From Pseudolabrys sp. (GTDB lineage Bacteria; Pseudomonadota; Alphaproteobacteria; Rhizobiales; Xanthobacteraceae): a stretch of DNA of 64,000 nucleotides. The notes under the pieces are model-generated. The model did not search any database. It saw nothing but the letters and a program-made list of their open reading frames with translations, and had not been told where the DNA came from. The translations under genes were made by a program, and so were the position numbers. Location of the stretch: contig JAHCKG010000004.1 in assembly GCA_026125895.1 (NCBI GenBank), forward strand, positions 62,001-126,000, read 5' to 3'. Below, piece after piece: positions 7,168 through 14,403 of the stretch; position 1 is the first letter of the stretch, and each line of letters begins with the position of its first letter.

Positions 7168-7538
7168 TTAGCTCAGACGACACGTGCCTTCGTCCAGCGC
7201 AGTCAATGTCTGATGTGCGTAGGCCGCCTGCGGAAACTCCCTATTGTCCCATAGTCTTTGAAGGGCCTGACGTGCCGCAACCGGTGACACCGCCAGCGCC
7301 CTCTGAGCGGCATTAAGGCGCACTTGAGGATTCGGGTGATCGAACAACGTCACCAGGGCCGAACGTTGATCGCCGGCTCGACCGGCCAGCTCGTCTTTGA
7401 TCCGCACGCCTCATCAAAAAGCCGATTGGATCTTGCGGTGTCGCCGTGTCGCTCGGCCTCGTACTGTTCAAGAGCTAGCGCGGTGAAGCGATCGACCAAC
7501 TGTGAGACTGTCAAAGACTGCAAACTGATGCGGTTCAT
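7168..7538 (-). pseudogene. DUF2019-type putative immunity gene, frameshifted
   Basis: The first frame starts at ATG 7538, overlapping the toxin stop (ATGA), and gives SLTVSQLVDRFTALALEQY through ARSNRLFDEA. The second frame continues from about 7407 with RIKDELAGRAGDQRSAL, then HPNPQVRLNAAQRALAVSP and a C-terminal helix. Together they make one DUF2019-like helical-repeat protein of about 120 residues. The join needs a one-base correction near 7407, so the gene is frameshifted (or carries a sequencing error). DUF2019 proteins are small rhizobial proteins of unknown function; an immunity role is inferred from the overlap with the toxin gene. Confidence 0.72.
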
Positions 7539-8275
7539 GGCTTGAGAACTCCGAGGTCCCTCAATGCTTGCAGGCCGACCGCTCGCCTCACTTCCCAGCT
7601 TCGACCTGAATGATACTCTCGCGGCGAAAGCTCGCCGAATTCCGGATTCTTCGTCTGATACCATCCATTGACCTGTTGGTGCATCAGCCGCGGCACGTGC
7701 ACCAGATTGTTGGGATCGTCGATCACCTCCTGAGGAAACCCGTCCTGCTCGGCCTGCGCCTGCTCGACGATATGATGAATATCATATCCAGGCGCTGGCG
7801 TCGAAGCCCCTCGCTGCAGATCTTCGAGCGATTTCGGCGGGTCGTTATAAGCGGCGATGTCCGCCGAATAGACCTGGATCCATTTCGCCGCTCTGGCGAA
7901 GAATTCGACGGTCTTCCCAGTCTGCTGGATCTGCCGCGCGACGTCTCTCAGCACGGAAGTTCGTTCGCGCGAGGTCGGCGGCCTCTGGCCCGAATTTCCT
8001 GGTTTATCCGAGCCCCGCTCTTTGCCCGGCTTGGGATCACCCGCGCCGCCGCCTTCAGCCGTCCATTTCCCGCCGTCGGGATTGCCCTTCGGCACCCGCG
8101 GCTGATCCGGCTTAAAGCCAGCTTTCCAGGCGACCTGCAGCGCTTGGCCATGCCGCCGCATCGCGCGCTCGAGCCGCACTTCCGCAGCCAGGCATTTCAG
8201 CTCGCTCAGCGAACAGACGATCGCATTCAGCGTCAGCCGGCGCTGCCATTCGCTCTCGATGACATCGGCGCGCAT
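7535..8275 (-). CDS. Putative HNH-type nuclease toxin with GNPDGGKWT linker
   Basis: A 246-residue protein. The N-terminal ~65 residues are helical and followed by KPDQPRVPKGNPDGGKWT, a linker I recall from many rhizobial toxin-like proteins, then a Gly/Pro/Lys-rich stretch. The C-terminal domain carries GYDIHHIVEQ, DDPNNLVHVPRLMHQQVNGW and HSGRSWEVRR, the His-His/Asn/His pattern of the HNH/GHH toxin nuclease group. The ATG at 8275 is 4 bp after the prohead protease stop. The DUF2019 gene overlaps its end. I infer a DNase or RNase effector carried as cargo; no secretion signal is visible. Confidence 0.7.
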   Translation of the reverse strand: MRADVIESEWQRRLTLNAIVCSLSELKCLAAEVRLERAMRRHGQALQVAWKAGFKPDQPRVPKGNPDGGKWTAEGGGAGDPKPGKERGSDKPGNSGQRPPTSRERTSVLRDVARQIQQTGKTVEFFARAAKWIQVYSADIAAYNDPPKSLEDLQRGASTPAPGYDIHHIVEQAQAEQDGFPQEVIDDPNNLVHVPRLMHQQVNGWYQTKNPEFGELSPREYHSGRSWEVRRAVGLQALRDLGVLKP

Positions 8276-8279
8276 CGCG

Positions 8280-8906
8280 TCACCCCACCCGCCGCCGTCG
8301 CAGGCGTTCGACGCGCAGCGGCGCAAGCGGCCGTGAAGACGCAAGCGGCGCCGCGCCTTCGCCGCCCACCACCTCGCGCCACTCCTTCTCCGCGCGCGTG
8401 CGCGCGAATGACGGCCGCCGGGAGGCAGCGTCCTTCACCGCATGCACGCGCGCGCCCGCCAGCAGCGGGAACGTGACGATCGAGATTTCCCAGAGATCCA
8501 CGGCAAGAAGTGAACGCACGCGCGTCTTCGGATCGATGCGGCCCGTCACGGTGCGGAAGCCGATCGACAGGCCGTCGATGGCGCCGGAGCGGATCAGCGC
8601 CAGCAGCTCGCGGCCGCGCGCCACTTCGGGAATGAGCCGGCCGCGCGCGTAGAGGCCGCGATGGTCCTCGCGCAGTTCGAGCCAGACGCCGACCGGCTCG
8701 GCCGGGTCGTGCTGGAACAGCATCGGGATGCGATGGACGCTCTTCTGCCGCAAAGTCTGCGCGAAGGCGCCGCGCACCACCATGTCGCGCGCCTGGTCGA
8801 TGGCGCCGAACAGCGAGGCGTAGCCTTCCATCGTGCCGTCGTCGTGGATGCGCGTCTTCGGCGCGAACACGGAGGCGATGGTGGGGTCGGAGTTGAGTGC
8901 AAGCAT
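8280..8906 (-). CDS. HK97-family prohead protease
   Basis: A 208-residue maturation protease of the U35/HK97 gp4 family. It cleaves the capsid scaffold and itself inside the prohead. Signatures are DDGTMEGYASLFGAIDQ, the catalytic His in MLFQHDPAEPVG, the region AIDGLSIGF (catalytic Ser) and LWEISIVTFPLL. The C-terminal ~40 residues are basic and low in complexity. In RcGTA-type clusters it lies between portal and capsid as gene 4. Here it is intact and 4 bp upstream of the toxin gene, so both are probably on one transcript. Confidence 0.92.
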   Translation of the reverse strand: MLALNSDPTIASVFAPKTRIHDDGTMEGYASLFGAIDQARDMVVRGAFAQTLRQKSVHRIPMLFQHDPAEPVGVWLELREDHRGLYARGRLIPEVARGRELLALIRSGAIDGLSIGFRTVTGRIDPKTRVRSLLAVDLWEISIVTFPLLAGARVHAVKDAASRRPSFARTRAEKEWREVVGGEGAAPLASSRPLAPLRVERLRRRRVG

Positions 8907-8939
8907 CGAGCGCTCCAGACATGCGTGTCCCGGGGGTGA

Positions 8940-9125
8940 CTACTTCCGTCCGCGCCGCGCCTTCATCTTCGTCGCCCGCTGCGGCGGCGCGCTTCTGCGC
9001 TTGGCGGCGCGGTCGAGATGGTCGAGGAATTCGCGAAACACCGTGAGATGGTCGCGGCGGCTCGGCACCGCTCTGTTCCTGGTGTCGCCCTTGATCGAGC
9101 GCACCACGTCATGCATCGTATCCAT
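8940..9125 (-). CDS. Small basic hypothetical protein in the head cluster
   Basis: A 61-residue very basic protein beginning MDTMHDVVRSIKGDTRNRA, with RDHLTVFREFLDHLDRAAKR in the centre and a Lys/Arg-rich tail. Its ATG overlaps the stop of the preceding gene (TGATG), indicating translational coupling. It ends 33 bp before the prohead protease. Position and coupling support a real gene. I do not recognise a family; related clusters also carry one or two tiny genes here. Confidence 0.6.
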   Translation of the reverse strand: MDTMHDVVRSIKGDTRNRAVPSRRDHLTVFREFLDHLDRAAKRRSAPPQRATKMKARRGRK

Positions 9126-9325
9126 CAGTCCCCTCCGATACGGTCGCGGTTGAAGCGTTCGTTGAAGCGCGCGAGTTCGCGCACGAAGTCGTCGAAGCGG
9201 CGGTGGGCGGCGGTGAGCTCGCGCAAGGCGAAGCCGGCGAGCGCGCTCACCGACAGCGCCCACAGCAGCAGCGCCACGTGAGCGAGATCGCCGCGCGCGG
9301 AAAACATGTCGATGATGTCGGGCAT
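9125..9325 (-). CDS. Small membrane protein, GTA gene 3.5 position
   Basis: A 66-residue protein: a short N terminus (MPDIIDMFSARGD), one hydrophobic membrane helix (about residues 16-35, VALLLWALSVSALAGFAL), then a charged helix (RRFDDFVRELARFNERFNRD). The gene lies between the portal and protease genes, where RcGTA-like clusters carry gene 3.5. It overlaps the next small gene by TGATG. The start is the ATG at 9325; upstream codons are non-coding in character. The function is unknown. Confidence 0.65.
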   Translation of the reverse strand: MPDIIDMFSARGDLAHVALLLWALSVSALAGFALRELTAAHRRFDDFVRELARFNERFNRDRIGGD

Positions 9326-9469
9326 GGTGCCTGCTTGCCCCGGTCGCGCTACGGCATGAAATGCCGCTGCGCAGAACCGGGGCCGTCCCGGATTCGTTTT
9401 TTTGGCGGTCCCGGTTCTGCGGCGCATCGCCGACGCGCTGCGCCGCGCCCGGGACAAGCCCCGCAACGC

Positions 9470-9500
9470 AAAACCCGCCGCGGTCGCCCGCGACGGGTTT
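9470..9500 (-). terminator. Intrinsic terminator after the DUF4142 gene
   Basis: Read on the minus strand, AAACCCGTCGCGG and CCGCGGCGGGTTT form a GC-rich stem of about 12 bp with a GCGA-like loop, ending in TTTT. It lies about 50 bp after the stop of the DUF4142 gene and 145 bp before the next head gene, so it should separate the two. Confidence 0.7.
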
Positions 9501-9550
9501 GATCATGCGGCGCTATGAGCGGCGGATCGCTCAGCGATGAGGCGCCGGTG

Positions 9551-10180
9551 TCAGCGCGTCTTGCTGCTGCTGCCGGTGGTCGCCGCCGGCTTGTCGAGAT
9601 ACTGCGCCATCTTCAGATGCTTCTGCAGCACCGGCACGGTCTCCTTGGCGAGATCGGCGAGCGGGCCGGTCTTCTTGGCTTCCGCCTGGTACTTGGCGAT
9701 GTCCTTCTTGTGGTCCATCACCATGTGCTTGGCGAACTCACGGTCGAACTTGGCTCCCGACAATTTGCTCAGCTTGTCGTAATCGGCCTTCTGCTTGGCG
9801 CTCATGCCGTCCGGCGCCGACGCGCCCATCTCGGCCGAAGCCGCCTCGAGCTTCTTCAAGTGATCGCCGTGATCTTTCGCCAGCGTTTCGCCGAAAGTCT
9901 TGACGCCGTCGCTCTGGCCTTTCTCTTGCGCCAGTTCGCCCATCTTCACCTCGGTCATGTCGCCCTGCATCGCCTCCTTGAGGAACGCCTGGTCGGCCTT
10001 GGAGGCCTTGCCGGTCGCACTCTTGCCGGCGGTACTCTTGCCGGACATATCATTTGACGTCGCCTGCGCCCGCGCCGCCGTCCCCTTGTTGCCGTTCGAA
10101 CTGGTCTGCGCCTGCGCGGCGCCGGCGGCGAGCGCGAATGCGGCGGCAACGCCGATCGCGAGCATCGGTTTGCTGTTCAT
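9551..10180 (-). CDS. Secreted DUF4142-domain protein
   Basis: A 209-residue exported protein. The signal peptide (about 1-24, cleavage after AQA) is followed by a Ser/Thr/Gly/Lys-rich low-complexity linker (about 25-60), then a DUF4142 four-helix-type domain. The domain shows KADQAFLKEAMQGDMTEVKM, KTFGETLAKDHGDHLKKLEA and DREFAKHMVMDHKKDIAKYQ, with paired histidines like ferritin-like bundles. DUF4142 proteins are periplasmic and often stress-linked. I placed the start at ATG 10180 (MNSKPML). It lies between the portal remnant and gene 3.5 and is not a phage structural gene, so it is probably cargo. Confidence 0.82.
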   Translation of the reverse strand: MNSKPMLAIGVAAAFALAAGAAQAQTSSNGNKGTAARAQATSNDMSGKSTAGKSATGKASKADQAFLKEAMQGDMTEVKMGELAQEKGQSDGVKTFGETLAKDHGDHLKKLEAASAEMGASAPDGMSAKQKADYDKLSKLSGAKFDREFAKHMVMDHKKDIAKYQAEAKKTGPLADLAKETVPVLQKHLKMAQYLDKPAATTGSSSKTR

Positions 10181-10285
10181 TGGGTACCTCGTTCCATAAA
10201 GTTGTTCCGCTCCGCGCGACCTTGTGCGCGCAAAGCTCATGAAGAGAACGGCGCCGCGGCGACGCCGTTCCTGTTCCGCACCGCT

Positions 10286-11468
10286 TTAGGACATTAAAAC
10301 GTCGCCACCTTCGATCGCACCGTAGCCGGTCGCCCCGCGCTTCTCGTTGACGCTGAGGAACGGCGCCCTGGTGACGCGTTCCCACAGCGCGGCGCGGTCG
10401 GCGCCGAGCGCCTCGATGCGGTCGGCGTCGGCGACAAGCGTCAGCTTCGCTGCGCCGAAGCCGGGCGACAGCCACTGCGCCAGCGCGGCGCCGATGCGGT
10501 TCGCCAGCGGCAGCACGCTCTGGCGATAGAACGCGCGATTGGCCTCGGCGTAATTGGCGTAGGTGTTGTCGCCCGGAATGGCGAGCAGCATCGGCGGCAC
10601 GCCGAAGGCGAGCGCGATCTCGCGCGCCGCCGAATGCTTGGCCTCCATGAAGTCCATGTCCTTGGGCGACAGCGACATCGCCTTCCAGTCGAGCCCGCCT
10701 TCGAGCACCATTGGCCGCGCCTTCATAGCGCTCGGCCAGTTGCGTCTTGAGCCGTTCGTACTGCGCGTCGGTCAGCATCGAGCCGTCGGCGCCGGCATAG
10801 ACCAGCGCGCCGGACGGCCGCGCCGCGTTGTCGAGCAGCGCCTTGTTCCAGCTCGCCGCCGCATTATGCGTGTCGACGGCGGTCGCCGCCGCCTCGAGCG
10901 GACTGAGTCCGTAATAGTCGTCGAGCGGATTGAACAAGGTCAGATGCAGGATCGGCGGCACGGCGCCGTCGTTGGCCCTCTCCTGCACGAAGCGCACGGT
11001 CTGCCCGGCCACGGTGTAATCGAACGCCGCCGGCCAGCCGTCCGGCCCCGGCACCACCTTCATGCGGTCGGGCCGCAGGGCGTGGAGCTCGCGCGGCGGC
11101 CCCTCGCCGCCGGCCTTCACCGCCTCGGCATAGGCGTTGCCGGACAACATCAGATGCGCGGCAATGGCTTCGAGCAGGCCCGGCCCGTCCTGCCGCGGAT
11201 TGGGCCGCGCCAGGAGATCGAGCAGTGGATGCGCGTCAAGTTCTTCGGCGCCGTCGAAGAGCACGAACGCCGTGCTGCCGACCGACTCTGCGGTCAACCG
11301 CACCGCGCGGTGCACGATGGCGTTGCGGGGGTAGCCCTCGCGGGCGAGCGCGGCGTAGTCGCGCGGCGTCCAGCGGGCGCGGCCGCCGCTCTCGAGCGCG
11401 ATCAGCCGGCCAATGCGCGTCGCCTTCTGTTCGGCGGGGCGCAGCAGTCTCTTCAAGGTGTCGAGCAT
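10286..11468 (-). pseudogene. Phage/GTA portal protein gene, frameshifted
   Basis: An HK97-type portal. From ATG 11468 the frame encodes ARWTPRDYAALAREGYPRNA, then RPNPRQDGPGLLEAIAAHLM, LSGNAYAEAV and AASWNKALLDNAARPSGAL, up to LAERYEGAANG. At about 10715-10725 the correct frame moves to the one encoding RPMVLEGGLDWKAMSLSPKD, EIALAFGVPPMLL and ANRAFYRQSVLPLANRIG, ending at the TAA at 10286. The sequence at the join looks like a small deletion between GGCGCG-type repeats. Without repair the protein loses its clip and crown regions. A T-run terminator abuts the ATG, so expression is also doubtful. Confidence 0.88.
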
Positions 11469-11469
11469 G

Positions 11470-11496
11470 AAAAAAGCCCGCCGGTGACGGCGGGCT
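11470..11496 (-). terminator. Intrinsic terminator abutting the portal start codon
   Basis: On the minus strand, GCCCGCCG-TCAC-CGGCGGGC is an 8-bp GC-only stem followed directly by TTTTTT, and the portal ATG begins one base later. It should end transcripts coming from the upstream secreted-protein gene and leaves no room for a portal promoter or ribosome site between hairpin and start. Confidence 0.8.
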
Positions 11497-11565
11497 CCTC
11501 TGGTTGGTATCGCTGATGACCGTCATCGCCCCGCTGGCGCGGAGCGTGACAGGCCGGGAACGATT

Positions 11566-12330
11566 TTAGTTCGCCGCGTAGCGCGAGGCGTGCGGATTGA
11601 CGATGGCGTAGCCCGCGATCGAGCGGACATGACGGCGGGTCTTGCCGCCGCCGGAATTGCCGTCGTGGACCATCCACTCGTTGCCGCTGACCTGGCTGAT
11701 CAGCACGAAGACGTGGCCCGAGCGCGCCGCCACCATGCCGGGGGCCGGCGTGGTGCGCGGGAATTTGCGCGCCCAGTTGGCGGCAAGATTCAGATCCTTG
11801 CGGATCTCGCCGAACACATAGAGCGACGCTTCGCAGCCGCAGAAGCGGTGCGGGCATCCGCTCGGCCGGCCGCCGAGGATCACGCCGTTGCCGTTGGCAT
11901 CGGCGATCTGCGCGCGCGCGGCGCGCCGGTTGGTCGCCGGCGTCGGCAGATCCGTCGGCGTTTCCGCCGCGGTCGCCGTTGCCTGCGCGGCCAGCGCATT
12001 GTCCGTGCATCCGCGGGCATTGCAGGACACCTGGCCCTGGGACTGCGCCCGGGCCTGAGCCTGCCGCGGGCGATGCGCGCGCCGTGCAGTCGTCTCCTGC
12101 GCCTGGCGGCTCGCCCGGCGCTCGGCACCGCGCGAATTATGCGCGGCAGCATTATTGGTCATCGGATTATCTGAACAACCGCGCGCGTCGCACGTTACCT
12201 GTGCGTGTGCGGTTGATCGATGCTTCGGTCGGGCGTCGGCGCTCGTCGCCGCCGCCGTGATCGACGCGATCGTCATGATCGCGAGTACAGCTCGTTTCAA
12301 TATTCTGGTCACCTGTCTTGAAGGCGGCAT
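11566..12330 (-). CDS. Secreted hypothetical protein with paired Cys-x3-Cys motifs
   Basis: About 254 residues. An N-terminal signal peptide (RILKRAVLAIMTIASITAAA, cleavage near ADA) precedes a Gln/Arg/Ala-rich region with two copies of a Cys-[DN]-Ala-Arg-Gly-Cys-[ST]-Asp-Asn motif about 65 residues apart. The C-terminal globular domain contains RPSGCPHRFCGCEASLYVFG, LNLAANWARKFPRT, VSGNEWMVHDGNSGGGKTRR and a HVRSIAGYAIVNP ending. I recall homologous C-terminal domains as uncharacterised exported rhizobial proteins. The start is uncertain: 12372, 12330 or GTG 12312. It lies between terL and portal and is followed by a strong terminator, so it is an independent unit. Confidence 0.72.
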   Translation of the reverse strand: MPPSRQVTRILKRAVLAIMTIASITAAATSADARPKHRSTAHAQVTCDARGCSDNPMTNNAAAHNSRGAERRASRQAQETTARRAHRPRQAQARAQSQGQVSCNARGCTDNALAAQATATAAETPTDLPTPATNRRAARAQIADANGNGVILGGRPSGCPHRFCGCEASLYVFGEIRKDLNLAANWARKFPRTTPAPGMVAARSGHVFVLISQVSGNEWMVHDGNSGGGKTRRHVRSIAGYAIVNPHASRYAAN

Positions 12331-12372
12331 TAACGCCGCAGATGGCAGGAGCGGCATTCGAGAATGCCGCAA

Positions 12373-12731
12373 GCACGAAGTTGTTCCCGTACCACCGTTT
12401 CAATGTGACCAAAGAATGACAACCGGAAGCATGCCTTATGCTTAAGCCATGCACGTTAACGTTTGTGTCGGCAGATTTGCATACGGAATAAACAAGTCGC
12501 GAAAAGTCTCGATTTTACGGGCCATTTCAGTCGGCCCCACGACACATCGTTGCCGAGATCGACTCATTCGCGACACAAATCTTGCGCCCCGCGCCATGGT
12601 CCGTTTGACGCAGCCATGCATGAATCGTGTGCCGGAACAGGTCATACAGCCGAAATTGTTTGATTCCGCCCGGCCGCATCGGGTTGTATTGCACGCACTC
12701 GACACCAATCGAGGGTTATCGGGCTCGCGTT
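12373..12731. other. Intergenic stretch without a recognisable gene
   Basis: About 360 bp between the secreted-protein gene and the first DUF6968 paralogue. It is less GC-rich than its neighbours. Open frames here are short and overlap without coding character; a 27-codon minus frame starting MARKIETFRDLF stops early. It probably holds the promoter of the secreted-protein gene. I see no RNA gene or repeat. Confidence 0.5.
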
Positions 12732-13067
12732 TTATAAATAAGTTGTGTCCTCGCCCGCGAGCCGATCGCGCATATTCGGCATCACCGGGAAGCCGTACCC
12801 GTTGCCGGGCTTGTCCCAAAACAGCGTGCCCGCGCCATGAGCCGCGCTGACGTGGAGCTCCGTGCCGATCATCTGCAGCGCCAGGATCAGCGCCTGCATG
12901 GCGTCGACACCAAACGTCGATTTCCGCGACACGCCGTCCGGCCAGCCGATCGTCGTGTCGCACTTCCAGGCGCCATTAGCTTGCCGCTCCGGCGCGAACA
13001 ACGCGACCGGCACATCGACAACCGCACCGTCGGTCTTCATCCTCAGCGTTCGCGTGGCGATCGGCAT
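12732..13067 (-). CDS. DUF6968-like protein, copy 2
   Basis: A 111-residue protein clearly paralogous to the gene just upstream. Shared features in order are a TRTL beta-strand start, F/YAPER, a W-x-C/R-x4-GWP(D/E)G segment, G(V)DA-x-QA, an L-x-MIG-x-EL stretch, and the C-terminal WDKPGNGYGFP-x5-RD. I recall this as the DUF6968 family, small alphaproteobacterial proteins of unknown function. The gene lies 11 bp after copy 1 and probably shares its transcript. It has no signal peptide, so it is likely cytosolic. It is part of the cargo between terL and portal. Confidence 0.7.
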   Translation of the reverse strand: MPIATRTLRMKTDGAVVDVPVALFAPERQANGAWKCDTTIGWPDGVSRKSTFGVDAMQALILALQMIGTELHVSAAHGAGTLFWDKPGNGYGFPVMPNMRDRLAGEDTTYL

Positions 13068-13078
13068 GGGCGCACCAG

Positions 13079-13414
13079 CTATAAATATTTCGCGTCATCC
13101 CCGATCAAAAGATCACGAAGGGTCGGCACCAGTGGAAAGCCGTAGCCATTGCCGGGCTTGTCCCAGACCAGGCCACCCGATTTGTGGTAACTGCTTGAGT
13201 AGAGTTCGGCTCCAATCATACCAAGCGTTACTGTCACCGCCTGTATGGCGTCGACGCCATAACCTGCAAACACATGCGGGCCTTCGGGCCAACCGACGTC
13301 GTAGCGGCATCGCCAGACGCTCGCCTTCTCACGCTCCGGCGCGTAAATCGAGATCGGAATTTCGATGCTGCGTTCGCCATCACGCAACGTCAGCGTTCTT
13401 GTGCCAATGATCAT
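13079..13414 (-). CDS. DUF6968-like protein, copy 1
   Basis: A 111-residue protein (MIIGTRTLTLRDGERSIEI, APEREKASVWRCRYDVGWPE, VWDKPGNGYGFPLVPTLRD). It aligns over its full length with copy 2, roughly 40-45% identical by eye, so the two arose by tandem duplication. The ATG overlaps the TGA that ends the read-through frame of the damaged terL gene (ATGA). The overlap may be a coincidence of the terL 3' frameshift. The function is unknown; small size and duplication are reminiscent of immunity-type families, but that is only a guess. Confidence 0.7.
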   Translation of the reverse strand: MIIGTRTLTLRDGERSIEIPISIYAPEREKASVWRCRYDVGWPEGPHVFAGYGVDAIQAVTVTLGMIGAELYSSSYHKSGGLVWDKPGNGYGFPLVPTLRDLLIGDDAKYL

Positions 13415-13540
13415 CGAACCTTCAAAAGTTCAGCGGAGGAATCTGCCTCCGTTGCAAACAGTTCGAATAGCGCAAATTCGCCTGACCATAGCTGGTCGGC
13501 ATGCGCACGGCTCGGCTTAAAAACAACTTCTGCCGATGCC

Positions 13541-14403
13541 CTACAGCACCCTGATCCGCGGCTCGGGCCTTGCGGCAAAGTCAGCGCCGCCACCGCCCGG
13601 ACCAGCGCGTCGAGGCGGTCAGGCGAGCGGCCGGACGACAGACCATCGACGCCGAAATCGCACATCTCATCCTCGAGCGCCGGGAACGTGCCGGCATGCC
13701 TGACGCGGCCCTGCTCGTACAACTGCGACACCGGCTCGGCGCGATGATAATTGCCCCGCGTCGCCACCGTGGTCGGACCGGTGATCAGCTTCTTGAGAAG
13801 CGCGATCGGCCGCGGCGTTGTGGTGATCACCTGCCGCGGCCGCGCGCCAAGGCGCAGTCCGAACTGCAGCATGTCAAAGGTTGCTTCGGCATGACGCCAC
13901 TTGGCGAGCTCGTCGCACCACGCGGCCGAAAATTGCGGACCGCGCAGGCCTTCATAATTCTCCGCCGAGAGGATCTCGGCGATCGCTCTGTTCTTCCATT
14001 CGAGACGGCGGCGGGTCGGAAACCATTTCGCCTGCTCATCGCTGCGGTGAATGGACAGAAGCCCCGACACGCCCTCGACCATCACGGACCGCACGCCGTG
14101 CTCAGTCTCGCCGACCAGCGCGATGCGGGCGCGGCGGCCGTCAAGGGCCACACGCCTCACCCACTCCGCGCCCGCGCGGGTCTTGCCGGCACCGCGGCCG
14201 CCGAGGATGAGCCAGGTCGTCCAAGGCTTTCCATTGGCGGCAACAGCGGGCGGTCTCTGGTGGTTGTGTGCGAATAGATCGAAATCGCAGTTGAAGCTAC
14301 GAGACTAATTTGCCCGTAGCGCCGCCAGAACTTCCGCGGCGATGGGCGGTTCGCTCTTCGCTAAGGTTTCTAATGCGTCGAGCAAGTTCGTTTCGGAACT
14401 CAT
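13541..14403 (-). pseudogene. Terminase large subunit (terL), multiply disrupted
   Basis: The reading frame from ATG 14403 (MSSETNLLDALETLAKSEPP) overlaps the end of terS. It meets an amber TAG at 14305-14307 (codon 33) and resumes in the same frame with DFDLFAHNHQRPP, Walker A GGRGAGKT, Walker B AAWCDELAKW and the coupling motif TTTPRP. Then LITGPTTVATRG joins directly to YHRAEPVSQLYEQGRVRHAG, SGRSPDRLDALVRAVAAL and the end. About 130-170 codons, including nuclease-domain residues, are missing in frame. Near the 3' end a one-base shift separates it from the natural terminus PRIRVL-TAG (13541-13543); the unshifted frame runs on to 13411. DNA packaging by this gene is impossible. Confidence 0.85.

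Noticed and set aside
10230-10275. Intrinsic terminator after the portal gene
   Set aside because: The GAACGGCG/CGCCGTTC hairpin is clear, but on the minus strand it is not followed by a T run, so I did not list it as a terminator.
12442-12963. A 173-codon minus frame overlapping a DUF6968 gene
   Set aside because: It overlaps the well-supported paralogue at 12732-13067 in another frame and has no family signature.
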